This document shows positions 24,807 through 32,659 of a stretch of DNA of 46,352 nucleotides, in pieces. The notes under the pieces were generated by a model that was not told where the DNA came from, did no database searches, and was given only the letters and a program-made list of their open reading frames with translations. The stretch covers positions 1-46,352 of the forward strand of contig JAZNOM010000051.1 of assembly GCA_045580835.1 (NCBI GenBank). The letters run 5' to 3'. This DNA is from UMGS902 sp045580835 (GTDB lineage Bacteria > Bacillota > Clostridia > Oscillospirales > CAG-272). The translations under genes were made by a program, and so were the position numbers. The stretch's first letter is position 1. Each line of letters opens with the position of its first letter.

Positions 24807-24835
24807 TTGCAAATTAACAAATAATAGTTTATTAT
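24807..24835 (+). promoter_or_regulatory. ftsZ promoter
   Basis: TTGCAA (24807-24812), 17 nt, TATTAT (24830-24835), between the dcw terminator and ftsZ. It lets ftsZ be transcribed apart from the dcw operon. About 60 nt of leader follows. Confidence 0.7.
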
Positions 24836-24901
24836 ATAAATACATTGCTGTTTAAATGCTGAATAAATTAAAATTTGTCATAGATTTTGGAGGATTAAAA
24901 A

Positions 24902-26008
24902 ATGAGTTTTGAACTTGATGAAGCGCTTGACAGTGGCGTTTGTATTAAAGTTGTCGGCGTAGGCGGCGGCGGTAACAACGCCGTAAACAGAATGGTTGCT
25001 ACCGATATTCGCGGCGTAGAGTTTATCTGCGTTAATACCGATAAGCAGGTGCTTGTAAACTCCGGTGCGACACAGAAGGTTACAATCGGCGAAAAGATCA
25101 CTCGCGGCTACGGCGCAGGTGCTAACCCCGAGGTTGGTAAGCGCGCGGCTGAAGAGAATATCGACGATATCAAAAACGCTCTCGCAGGCGCGGATATGGT
25201 GTTCATTACCGCAGGTATGGGCGGCGGTACCGGTACGGGTGCGGCTCCTATCGTTGCCAAGGTCGCAAGAGAAATGAACATTCTCACCGTTGGTATCGTT
25301 ACAAAGCCCTTTGGTTTTGAAGGCAAGAGAAGAATGGACCAGGCAGAGGTTGGTATCGAAAGTCTCCGCGAGTTTGTTGACTCACTTATCGTAATCCCCA
25401 ACGAAAGACTCAAGCAGGTTACAGATGAGCGCATTACTCTCGCAAATGCTTTCAGCATTGCAGACGATGTTCTTCGCCGCGGTGTTCAGAGTATTTCCGA
25501 GCTTATCAGCGTTCCCCAGTTTATCAACCTTGACTTTGCTGACGTTACCGCTATTATGAAGGACGCAGGAAATGCACACATGGGCGTAGGCAGTGCTACC
25601 GGTAAGGACAAGGCAGTTCTTGCTGCAAAGGCTGCAATTTCCAGCCCGCTTCTCGAAACTTCTATCGAGGGTGCTACCGGTATCCTTATGTGCATCACCG
25701 CTTCTCCTGATATCGGACTCGAAGACGTTGACGTTGCTTCCCAGATGGTTGCAAGCGAGGCTCATCCCGATGCAAATATCATTTGGGGTGCTGCACTTGA
25801 TCCCAGCCTTGAGGATGAAATGCGCGTAACTATCGTTGCTACCGGCTTCAAGAAGGATAAGTCTGAAAAAGTACATGGCAATCCTAAGCCTGCAGACGCT
25901 CCTGCTCCCAAGGTTCAGGACGTTCCCGTTGCTGATGAGCCTGCAAAGATTACTGATGACGATGACGGCATCGGTGACCTTATTAACATGCTCCGCGGCG
26001 GCAGATAA
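24902..26008 (+). CDS. ftsZ: cell division GTPase FtsZ
   Basis: Tubulin homologue that forms the Z-ring. 368 aa with the GTP site at VVGVGGGGNNAVNRM (near 18), tubulin signature GGGTGTG (107-113), the T7 loop NLDFADV region (near 205-211), an acidic linker with Pro/Ala/Lys, and the C-terminal peptide GIGDLINMLRGGR. The tail lacks the usual Pro and Phe of the DIPxFL peptide that contacts FtsA, SepF and ZipA-type partners. Strong SD (TGGAGGATTAAAAA) and codon bias towards C-ending codons indicate high expression. ftsA is not upstream. Confidence 0.97.
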   Translation: MSFELDEALDSGVCIKVVGVGGGGNNAVNRMVATDIRGVEFICVNTDKQVLVNSGATQKVTIGEKITRGYGAGANPEVGKRAAEENIDDIKNALAGADMVFITAGMGGGTGTGAAPIVAKVAREMNILTVGIVTKPFGFEGKRRMDQAEVGIESLREFVDSLIVIPNERLKQVTDERITLANAFSIADDVLRRGVQSISELISVPQFINLDFADVTAIMKDAGNAHMGVGSATGKDKAVLAAKAAISSPLLETSIEGATGILMCITASPDIGLEDVDVASQMVASEAHPDANIIWGAALDPSLEDEMRVTIVATGFKKDKSEKVHGNPKPADAPAPKVQDVPVADEPAKITDDDDGIGDLINMLRGGR

Positions 26009-26020
26009 TCAGAATTACAT

Positions 26021-26048
26021 AAAGGCAGACCGAAAGGTCTGCTTTTTT
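26021..26048 (+). terminator. ftsZ terminator
   Basis: GGCAGACC and GGTCTGC form the stem around GAAA, followed by TTTTTT, 12 nt after ftsZ. Confidence 0.88.
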
Positions 26049-26049
26049 C

Positions 26050-26076
26050 ACTTTTTGTGATTCTTTTTCATACACT
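26050..26076 (+). promoter_or_regulatory. mother-cell sigma (SigK/SigE-type) promoter of dpaAB
   Basis: CATACACT at 26069-26076 matches the SigE -10 CATACANT fully and the SigK -10 CATANNNTA except for the last base (G). AC at 26050-26051, exactly 17 nt upstream, fits the SigK -35. dpaA (spoVF) is a mother-cell SigK gene in B. subtilis. No vegetative-type promoter is seen in this gap. Confidence 0.6.
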
Positions 26077-26101
26077 GAAAGCAAAGGGGGCGTCTTTTGC
26101 A

Positions 26102-26998
26102 ATGTATGAAAATGTGAAGATCGGAATTATAGGCGGCGATATGCGGCAGGTATCCCTGTGCCGCCGACTTTCTGATATGGGGTTCGAAACGGCTGCATGG
26201 GGGCTTTACAACAAAGCTGATATCGGCAAAGCGGTACGCTGTGGAGAGTGGCAGGGAACGGTGCTTGATAGCCGCGCGGTAATCCTGCCGTTGCCGGTTT
26301 CTGCAGACGGTGTGCATGTTTTTGCACCGTATGCCGACGGCGAAAAACTCAAACTAACGGAGGTTTTTGACGCGCTGCCGCCGGATACATTGCTCCTTGG
26401 AGGCAATCTGGATGCGGCAATAAAGGAGATTGCAAAAAATAATAATATTCCTTTGCTTGATTATTTTGATTGTGAGGAGCTGAAGATTAAAAATGCAGTT
26501 CCAACGGCAGAGGGGGCGATAGAGATAGCAATGCGAGAAACCCCTATAACACTAGACGGAGCAAGGACTTTGGTATGCGGATACGGTAGAATAGGCAAGG
26601 TCTTATCGGCACTTTTAAAGGGGCTTGGAGCAACCGTTTATGTGTCTGCAAGACGGCATGATGACATTGCATATATCACAGTAAACGGATGCAAAGCAGT
26701 CTGCTACGGTAGTGATAACTTTTTTGATGCTTTGCGAAAAGTAGATATCGTTTTTAATACCGTTCCGGCAAAGATACTTGACAAAACTGTTATTGAAAAA
26801 CTTTCATCATGCTGTTTGATTGTAGACTTAGCATCGGGAAAGGGAGGTACTGATTTTGACGCGGCTAAAAAATGCGGAATCAAAAGTATACATGCACTCT
26901 CACTTCCGGGTAAAGTTGCACCGGTTACAGCAGGCGAGATTATTTGCGACTGCGTTCTTGAAACATTTTTAAGAGAAGGAGTGATTACAAGACGATGA
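26102..26998 (+). CDS. dpaA: dipicolinate synthase subunit A
   Basis: With DpaB it oxidises a dihydrodipicolinate-pathway intermediate to dipicolinic acid in the mother cell, for the spore core. 298 aa, the usual DpaA size. It has an N-terminal IGIIGGDMRQ nucleotide-fold start, an ALPPDTLLLGGNL segment, and the Rossmann motif GARTLVCGYGRIGKVLSALLKGLGA (abridged; residues ~157-180). A LASGKGGTDFDAAKK motif and HALSLPGKVAPVTAGEI follow near the end. The ATG at 26102 follows an AAAGGGGG sequence. dpaB overlaps its stop by 4 nt. Confidence 0.93.
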   Translation: MYENVKIGIIGGDMRQVSLCRRLSDMGFETAAWGLYNKADIGKAVRCGEWQGTVLDSRAVILPLPVSADGVHVFAPYADGEKLKLTEVFDALPPDTLLLGGNLDAAIKEIAKNNNIPLLDYFDCEELKIKNAVPTAEGAIEIAMRETPITLDGARTLVCGYGRIGKVLSALLKGLGATVYVSARRHDDIAYITVNGCKAVCYGSDNFFDALRKVDIVFNTVPAKILDKTVIEKLSSCCLIVDLASGKGGTDFDAAKKCGIKSIHALSLPGKVAPVTAGEIICDCVLETFLREGVITRR

Positions 26999-27555
26999 TT
27001 GGATATGCGTTTTGCGGTTCGTTTTGTACATTGTCGAAATCGTTTTCGATATTTCAAAAATTAATCTCGGACGGTAGGGAACTGTTGCCGATAGTCAGTG
27101 AAAATGTTTTTGCTACGGACACAAGGTTTGGAAAAGCAGCTGACTTTTGTAAGTCGCTTGAAAACGCAAGCGGCAGGCAGGTAATACATACTTTTTTTGA
27201 TGCGGAGCCGCTCGGTCCAAAGGTGGAACTTGAAGCGTTGATCATATGCCCGTGCACCGGAAACACTCTTGCAAAAATCGCAAACGGAGTTACTGATACG
27301 GCGGTGACAATGGCGGCAAAAGCACATTTGCGCAGTGACCGCACGCTTGTAATCGCTCTTGCATCGAACGACGCTTTGTCGGCAAATCTGAAAAATATAG
27401 CGACTCTTATTGAACGCAAAAACGTTTATTTTGTGCCGATGAAGCAGGATGATCCGATAAATAAACCTCATTCGCTTGTTGCTGACTTTTCGCGCCTTGA
27501 AGAAACGCTTGCGCTTGCGCTGAAAGGCGAACAAATTCAAAAAATATTTGAATAA
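26995..27555 (+). CDS. dpaB: dipicolinate synthase subunit B (flavoprotein)
   Basis: 186-aa flavoprotein-fold partner of DpaA. It has the N-terminal GYAFCGSFCTLSKSF, PIVSENVFATDTRFG (near 31), and the phosphate-binding-like IICPCTGNTLAKIANGVTD (near 81), all typical of SpoVFB, followed by ALASNDALSANLKNI. ATGA overlap with dpaA indicates coupled translation and a 1:1 complex. This is strong evidence that the organism sporulates. Confidence 0.93.
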   Translation: MIGYAFCGSFCTLSKSFSIFQKLISDGRELLPIVSENVFATDTRFGKAADFCKSLENASGRQVIHTFFDAEPLGPKVELEALIICPCTGNTLAKIANGVTDTAVTMAAKAHLRSDRTLVIALASNDALSANLKNIATLIERKNVYFVPMKQDDPINKPHSLVADFSRLEETLALALKGEQIQKIFE

Positions 27556-27662
27556 AATTGCCATTCATAACGAAAAACGTTTTGATAATAATAATATCAG
27601 AGCACGCGAAAACGCGTACTCGATGATATAGATTATTCCACAAAACAAAGAGGAGAATAAAA

Positions 27663-27860
27663 ATGGCAAGCAACAAGACACTTGTTCCTGAAGCAAAGGC
27701 TGCACTTGAACAGTTCAAGATGGAAGCAGCAAACGAGGTTGGCGTAACTCTTAATCAGGGTTACAACGGTAACCTTACCTCCAAGCAGGCAGGCTCTATC
27801 GGTGGCCAGATGGTCAAGAAGATGGTAGAGAAGTACGAAAACGAAATCAAGACCAAATAA
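27663..27860 (+). CDS. alpha/beta-type small acid-soluble spore protein
   Basis: 65-aa DNA-binding protein that coats and protects the spore chromosome. Both family signatures are present: KMEAANEVGV (with the Glu of the germination-protease site) near 20, and NLTSKQAGSIGGQMVKKMVE near 37-56. AGAGGAG precedes the ATG. Codon use is strongly biased, as expected for an abundant product. Own leader (107 nt after dpaB) and own terminator. Confidence 0.96.
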   Translation: MASNKTLVPEAKAALEQFKMEAANEVGVTLNQGYNGNLTSKQAGSIGGQMVKKMVEKYENEIKTK

Positions 27861-27881
27861 CTAAAAAATTACAGTTTTTTG

Positions 27882-27909
27882 ATACCCGACTCGCGTCGGG
27901 TATTTTTTT
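27882..27909 (+). terminator. terminator after the spore protein gene
   Basis: ATACCCGAC and GTCGGGTAT pair around TCGC, followed by a run of T residues. Confidence 0.9.
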
Positions 27910-27940
27910 ATATATATTATATATATTTTTATAAATAATC

Positions 27941-27969
27941 TTGACTTTTATGTCGATTTGCAATACAAT
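27941..27969 (+). promoter_or_regulatory. polysaccharide operon promoter
   Basis: TTGACT (27941-27946), 17-nt spacer, TACAAT (27964-27969), 56 nt before the first gene and just after the spore-gene terminator, with a very AT-rich upstream (27904-27940) that could act as an UP element. No further clear promoter or terminator is seen until 46100, so this may drive about 18 kb. Confidence 0.8.
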
Positions 27970-28024
27970 AGCACTAGTATGTGTAGAAATTATGCCGTTT
28001 GGCGTGTGGAAAGGAAAATGTGAA

Positions 28025-29161
28025 ATGCAACGCAGTAAAGAAAGCAAGAGAATATGGCTCTCAACTCCTACAATGCATGGAAATGAGATGCGGTATATCG
28101 AGGAGGCTTTTGAAAAGAATTGGGTGGCTCCGCTCGGATTCAATGTCGACGCTTTTGAAAAAGAAGCTGCGGAGTATCTGAAAGACGGTGTACATACGCT
28201 TGCGCTCAACGCAGGTACTGCAGCATTGCATCTTGCGGTTAAACTTGCCGGTGTTAAAAAAGGCGACAAAGTTTTCTGTACCGATATGACCTTTGCTGCA
28301 ACTGTGAATCCCGTTACATACGAGGGCGGAATTCCCGTGTTTATTGATGCTGAAAGAGAAACGTGGAACATGGATCCTCGCGCACTTGAAATGGCATTTG
28401 AAAAATATCCGGATACAAAGGTTGTTATGCTTGCGCACTTGTACGGCACTCCTGCAAAAATGGACGAGATTATCGGGATTTGCGAAAAGCACGGCGCGAT
28501 TCTTATTGAGGATGCGGCCGAAGCATTTGCCGCAGAGTACAAGGGTAAAAAAATGGGTACCTTCGGCAAGTATGCAATCCTTTCGTTTAACGGCAATAAA
28601 ATTATAACCACTTCAGGTGGCGGCATGCTTGTCACTGATACTGAAGAAGCAAAGAAAAAGGCTTTTTTCTGGGCAACGCAGGCGCGCGATAACGCACCGT
28701 GGTATCAGCACAGCGAAATCGGTTACAACTACCGAATGAGCAATATCGTTGCAGGTATTGGACGCGGTCAGCTTGACTATCTTGAGGAGCACCGCGACCT
28801 TAAAGAAAAGATTTACCGCAGATATGAAGAAGCTTTTAAGGGGCTTCCGGTTAAAATGAATCCTTATCTTGAATGCACAAAGCCAAACTTCTGGCTTTCC
28901 TGCCTTACCATAGACGAAGATGCAATGGCAAAATGTGACCCTAACAAGCTTCGCGAAACTCTTGATGCGCTCAACATCGAGTCAAGACCTATCTGGAAGC
29001 CGATGCATATGCAGCCGGTTTACGCCGCTTGTGATATGATTTGTGCAGGTGATAATGTTGGTGAGGATATCTTTGCGCGCGGACTTTGTCTTCCCAGTGA
29101 TATTAAGATGACCGGGGAAGAGCAAGATGCAGTTATTGACATTGTTAAATCCTGCTTTTGA
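28025..29161 (+). CDS. pglE: PLP-dependent UDP-4-keto-sugar aminotransferase (PglE-like)
   Basis: DegT/DnrJ/EryC1 aminotransferase of 378 aa. PglE aminates C4 of UDP-4-keto-6-deoxy-GlcNAc en route to UDP-N,N'-diacetylbacillosamine. The sequence resembles Campylobacter PglE over its length: APLG near 38, ALNAGTAALHLA, HLYGTPAKMDEI, ILIEDAAEA, the PLP-lysine motif FNGNKIITTSGGGML (near 180), GYNYRMSNI and the C-terminal RPIWKPMHMQPVY. Start at 28025, after GGAAAGGAAAA. The next two genes are PglC- and PglD-like, completing a known trio. The 4,6-dehydratase PglF is not in the window. Confidence 0.88.
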   Translation: MQRSKESKRIWLSTPTMHGNEMRYIEEAFEKNWVAPLGFNVDAFEKEAAEYLKDGVHTLALNAGTAALHLAVKLAGVKKGDKVFCTDMTFAATVNPVTYEGGIPVFIDAERETWNMDPRALEMAFEKYPDTKVVMLAHLYGTPAKMDEIIGICEKHGAILIEDAAEAFAAEYKGKKMGTFGKYAILSFNGNKIITTSGGGMLVTDTEEAKKKAFFWATQARDNAPWYQHSEIGYNYRMSNIVAGIGRGQLDYLEEHRDLKEKIYRRYEEAFKGLPVKMNPYLECTKPNFWLSCLTIDEDAMAKCDPNKLRETLDALNIESRPIWKPMHMQPVYAACDMICAGDNVGEDIFARGLCLPSDIKMTGEEQDAVIDIVKSCF

Positions 29162-29173
29162 GGTACATAACCC

Positions 29174-29800
29174 ATGTATAGAAAATACTTTAAACGTCCG
29201 TTTGATATATTCTGTTCATTCTGTGCGATAACGGTGCTTTCGCCGATACTTTTGATTTTGACAGTTATCGGTGCAATAGCGATGAAGGGGAATCCTTTCT
29301 TTACTCAGCTTCGCCCCGGCAAGGATGAAAAGATTTTTAAATTAATAAAGTTCAGAACCATGTCCATGGAAAAGGACAAAGACGGAAATCTTTTGCCGGA
29401 TGAAAAAAGACTTAATAAATACGGCAAGTTTTTGCGCTCAACTTCTCTTGACGAACTTCCCGAACTGTTTAATATTTTTATCGGCGACATGTCGGTTATC
29501 GGTCCAAGGCCCTTGCTTGTGCAGTATCTTCCGCTCTATAACGAGCATCAGAAGAGAAGACACGAAGTGCGTCCGGGACTGTCCGGACTTGCACAAGTCA
29601 ACGGAAGAAACTCCCTCACATGGGAAGAAAAATTCAACGACGATGTTAAGTATGTCGATAACATAACCTTTTTCGGCGATGTTAAGCTTATATTAGTAAC
29701 GGTTCTTAAGGTGTTCAAGCGCGAGGGAATTTCGCAAGAGAACAATGCAACTATGGAACCGTTCAAGGGAACACCTAAAGAGGAGCATACCAATGTCTGA
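29174..29800 (+). CDS. pglC: undecaprenyl-phosphate sugar phosphotransferase (PglC-like)
   Basis: Monotopic phosphoglycosyl transferase of 208 aa that loads the first sugar phosphate on undecaprenyl phosphate, starting the repeat unit. It has one N-terminal hydrophobic re-entrant helix (~12-35, with the Ser-Pro kink LSPILL), FFTQLRPGKDEKIFKLIKFRTM (abridged), the catalytic Asp-Glu pair in TSLDELPEL, GPRPLLVQYL and RPGLSGLAQVNGRN. The size is that of small PglC enzymes rather than long WbaP-type ones. Its neighbours suggest a bacillosamine-type donor. Confidence 0.88.
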   Translation: MYRKYFKRPFDIFCSFCAITVLSPILLILTVIGAIAMKGNPFFTQLRPGKDEKIFKLIKFRTMSMEKDKDGNLLPDEKRLNKYGKFLRSTSLDELPELFNIFIGDMSVIGPRPLLVQYLPLYNEHQKRRHEVRPGLSGLAQVNGRNSLTWEEKFNDDVKYVDNITFFGDVKLILVTVLKVFKREGISQENNATMEPFKGTPKEEHTNV

Positions 29801-30395
29801 TGTTGTAATAATCGGCGCAGGCGGACATGCAAAGGTGATTGCCGATATCGTTATAAAAAGCGGAGATAATCTTTTAGGATTTTTGGATGACAGTAAAGAG
29901 GGAAGCGTAATCGGAGGGCATTCGGTCATCGGAAAGACCTGTGATACCTGGAAATTTCCTGACGCAGAGTTTATAATTGCCATAGGCTCAAACGAGATTA
30001 GAAGAAGAATCGCAGAGAGCCTTTGCGTTAAGTGGTATACTGCGGTTCATCCGACCGCATGTATAGGAACTGATGTGAAAATCGGCGTTGGCTCGTGTGT
30101 AATGGCAACTGCGGTTATAAATAGTGCAGCGATTGTTGGAAATCACTCAATAATCAACACGGGTGCAATCATTGAACATGATTGCCGCTTGGATGATTTT
30201 GTACATGTGTCGCCAAGTGCCACGCTTTGTGGCACGGTTACTGTAGGATGCCTTACGCATATAGGCGCTTCGGCTACGGTTAAGAATAACACAAGTATTT
30301 GCGAAAATGTCACTGTTGGCGCAGGGGCAGTGGTTGTAAAAGATATAACCGAAGCGGGAACATATATCGGAGTTCCTGCCAGAAGAATAAAATGA
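29793..30395 (+). CDS. pglD: sugar O/N-acetyltransferase (PglD/NeuD family)
   Basis: 200-aa acetyl-CoA-dependent enzyme. The N-terminal Rossmann-like part reads VVIIGAGGHAKVIADI; the C-terminal left-handed beta-helix carries hexapeptide repeats (IGTDVKIGVGSCVMA onward), the catalytic-His segment NTGAIIEHDCRLDD (near 120) and GVPARRIK at the end. PglD N-acetylates the 4-amino sugar made by PglE. Start at 29793 after GAGGAG; it overlaps pglC by 8 nt. Confidence 0.85.
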   Translation: MSDVVIIGAGGHAKVIADIVIKSGDNLLGFLDDSKEGSVIGGHSVIGKTCDTWKFPDAEFIIAIGSNEIRRRIAESLCVKWYTAVHPTACIGTDVKIGVGSCVMATAVINSAAIVGNHSIINTGAIIEHDCRLDDFVHVSPSATLCGTVTVGCLTHIGASATVKNNTSICENVTVGAGAVVVKDITEAGTYIGVPARRIK

Positions 30396-30415
30396 TTTAA
30401 AGTTGGGAGAAATAA

Positions 30416-31525
30416 ATGCGTATTTTGTATGTTACCACTGTTGGTATGACAATGCGGTTTTTTGAAAGCATAATTTCCAAGCTTATCAGCGACGGAAACG
30501 AAGTTCATATTGCATGCAATAACAAAGACCGTGATATACCGGAGGTTTATTATAATAACGGCGTAACAATTCATAATATCGACTGCTTGCGTTCTCCTCT
30601 GAAAAAGCAAAATCTCACTGCCATAAAGCAGATTAAAGAATTGGTTTCGGAGTATGAATTTGACATTGTGCATTGTCATACTCCAATTGCCGCGATGTGT
30701 ACCCGCATTGCTTGCAGAAAGGCTCGCAAGGAAGGTACAAAGGTTATTTATACTGCACACGGCTTTCACTTTTATAAGGGCTCACCTCTTAAAAACTGGT
30801 TGATATTTTATCCCATAGAAAAGTTTTGCTCGTATTTCACCGATACGCTTATTACAATCAACAAAGAGGACTATGCGCTCGCACAGAAAAAGATGAAAGC
30901 AAAGCGTATTGAGTATGTTCCGGGCGTAGGAATAGATGTTGCTGCGGTGCGAGATGTACATATTAACGCAGATGAAAAACGCGACTCTCTCGGACTTCCG
31001 AAAGATGCGTTTGTGTTCCTTTCTGTTGGTGAGCTCAATACCAATAAAAATCACGAAAGTGTTATTCGCGCACTTTCGCAGATAAAAGAGTCAAGCATTC
31101 ATTATGCAATCGTCGGCAGCGGCGACCTTAAAGAGCATCTTGAAAATGTTGCAAGTGAATGCGGAATGGCTGACAATGTTCATCTGTTGGGCTATCGTCG
31201 CGATGTATGCGAGATACTTAAAGCGGTAGATGCGTATATTCATCCGTCTTTTAGAGAAGGTTTACCCGTTTCGGTTATGGAAGCACTTGCAAGCGGACTT
31301 CCGATAATATGTTCAAAAATCAGGGGCAATGTTGATGTTGTGGAAAACGGCAAAAACGGCTTGCATTTTGAAGTTGCCGATGCTGAAACTTTGAAAAACG
31401 CTATCGTGAAGATATATAACGACGAAACGATAGGCCTTGACAATAGCCATGACGCGGAAAAATTTGATTTTTCAGAAATAAACAAGAAAATGTACCAGTT
31501 GTATTTCGGAATGGACGTGAAATGA
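30416..31525 (+). CDS. GT4 family glycosyltransferase
   Basis: 369-aa GT-B enzyme. The N-terminal domain has VTTVGMTMRFF and the acceptor-side segment TAHGFHFYKGSPLKNWL (near 118). The C-terminal donor domain has FLSVGELNTNKNHESVIRAL (abridged), the E-x7-E motif in HPSFREGLPVSVMEALASG (near 278) and IRGNVDVVENGKNGLHFE. It is expected to act at the inner membrane face, transferring a sugar from a nucleotide donor to the lipid-linked first sugar. Being next to pglD, it may add the second residue. Donor not readable. Confidence 0.82.
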   Translation: MRILYVTTVGMTMRFFESIISKLISDGNEVHIACNNKDRDIPEVYYNNGVTIHNIDCLRSPLKKQNLTAIKQIKELVSEYEFDIVHCHTPIAAMCTRIACRKARKEGTKVIYTAHGFHFYKGSPLKNWLIFYPIEKFCSYFTDTLITINKEDYALAQKKMKAKRIEYVPGVGIDVAAVRDVHINADEKRDSLGLPKDAFVFLSVGELNTNKNHESVIRALSQIKESSIHYAIVGSGDLKEHLENVASECGMADNVHLLGYRRDVCEILKAVDAYIHPSFREGLPVSVMEALASGLPIICSKIRGNVDVVENGKNGLHFEVADAETLKNAIVKIYNDETIGLDNSHDAEKFDFSEINKKMYQLYFGMDVK

Positions 31526-32658
31526 TGAAGAGTGTTCTTTTTCTCATGCGATATCCTCTTGAAGAGGCATATAACCTTAAACAAAAGTTTGACGGTCAGA
31601 TGCAGGCTGTTGTAAATCTCGGATATCATGTTTTTCATTTTGCATATGATAAAAAATATATTTATCTTGTCGATGTCAACGCAGATACAAAGACTATGGT
31701 CGCAAAGACAACGCTTGGCGGATTTGGAAAGTATCGCAGCACATTTGGCTTTTTCGATCTTTTTCGCTGCCTTGAAAAGGTGTTGAAAAATCAAAACTTT
31801 GACTTTATTTATATGCGTCAGAAGGTTATCGGAGGCGCTGCAATCTCTGCTTTCAAAAAGCACAAAACGAGCGGCGGCAAGCTCATTGTCGAGATTCCAA
31901 GCTACGGCTCTGTCGAGCAGTCTCTCAGTTTTTTCAGAACTGTGGTTAAAAAGGTGCTTGACTCTTCTGCAAAGAAACTTCCTGAGTATGTTGATTTGTA
32001 CACAATAATCGGCACTGACACTCTTACGGAATACGAGGGCAAGAAAGCTATTTGTATTTCTAACGGCGTATGTGTAGAGAAATACCCTCTTCATAAAAAG
32101 CAGCCAAGTGATGATATACATATACTTGCGCTCGCAAGCATGCGCGATTGGCATGGCTTTGACCGTCTTATAACAGGCTTATCCGAATATAATGGCGAAA
32201 CCGCCGTTTATATTGAGATGGTGGGAAATGACGGCGACGGTTCGCTCACAAAATGGAAAAACCTTTCCGAAGACCTTGGCGTTTCTGAATATGTAAGTTT
32301 TCATGGCGGAAAGTATGGTGCCGAACTTGACAAAATGATAGATATGTGTGACATTGGTGCCGCTTCTCTTGGTATGCATAGAACACAGTTTGAAGGCAGT
32401 GCTTCCGTTTTGAAAGTGAGAGAGTATACTGCACGCGGAATACCGTTCATCTGCGCGTATAACGATAGCGCGCTTGACGGCAGCGAACCTTTCGTGTTGC
32501 AGATTGCCAGAGATGATAGTCCGGTCGATATTGATGCGGTTGTAAATTTTACAAAAGAGCTATATAAAAACTCAAAACTAAACGAAGAAATACGTGCGTT
32601 TGCGGACATAAGAATGTCATGGGAAGCGCAGTTTGAAAAAATATTAGAAGAGATTTAA
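31522..32658 (+). CDS. glycosyltransferase (GT4-like)
   Basis: 378 aa, overlapping the preceding gene by 4 nt (ATGATG at the start). Family marks are weaker: N-terminal FLMRYPLEEAYNLKQKFDGQ, a central ICISNGVCVEKYPL linker, SMRDWHGFDRLITGL at the start of the donor domain (near 215), and SASVLKVREYTARGIPFICA as a degenerate E-x7-E region. It is predicted to add one sugar of the repeat unit. Only fold-level assignment is possible. Confidence 0.68.
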   Translation: MMKSVLFLMRYPLEEAYNLKQKFDGQMQAVVNLGYHVFHFAYDKKYIYLVDVNADTKTMVAKTTLGGFGKYRSTFGFFDLFRCLEKVLKNQNFDFIYMRQKVIGGAAISAFKKHKTSGGKLIVEIPSYGSVEQSLSFFRTVVKKVLDSSAKKLPEYVDLYTIIGTDTLTEYEGKKAICISNGVCVEKYPLHKKQPSDDIHILALASMRDWHGFDRLITGLSEYNGETAVYIEMVGNDGDGSLTKWKNLSEDLGVSEYVSFHGGKYGAELDKMIDMCDIGAASLGMHRTQFEGSASVLKVREYTARGIPFICAYNDSALDGSEPFVLQIARDDSPVDIDAVVNFTKELYKNSKLNEEIRAFADIRMSWEAQFEKILEEI

Positions 32659-32659
32659 A

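Noticed and set aside
27565..27593. Possible SigG promoter for the spore protein gene (TCATA, 17 nt, AATAATA)
   Set aside because: Both elements miss their first consensus base and the spacing is one short; a second candidate -10 at GATGATA (27622 region) has no -35. Neither is strong enough to list.
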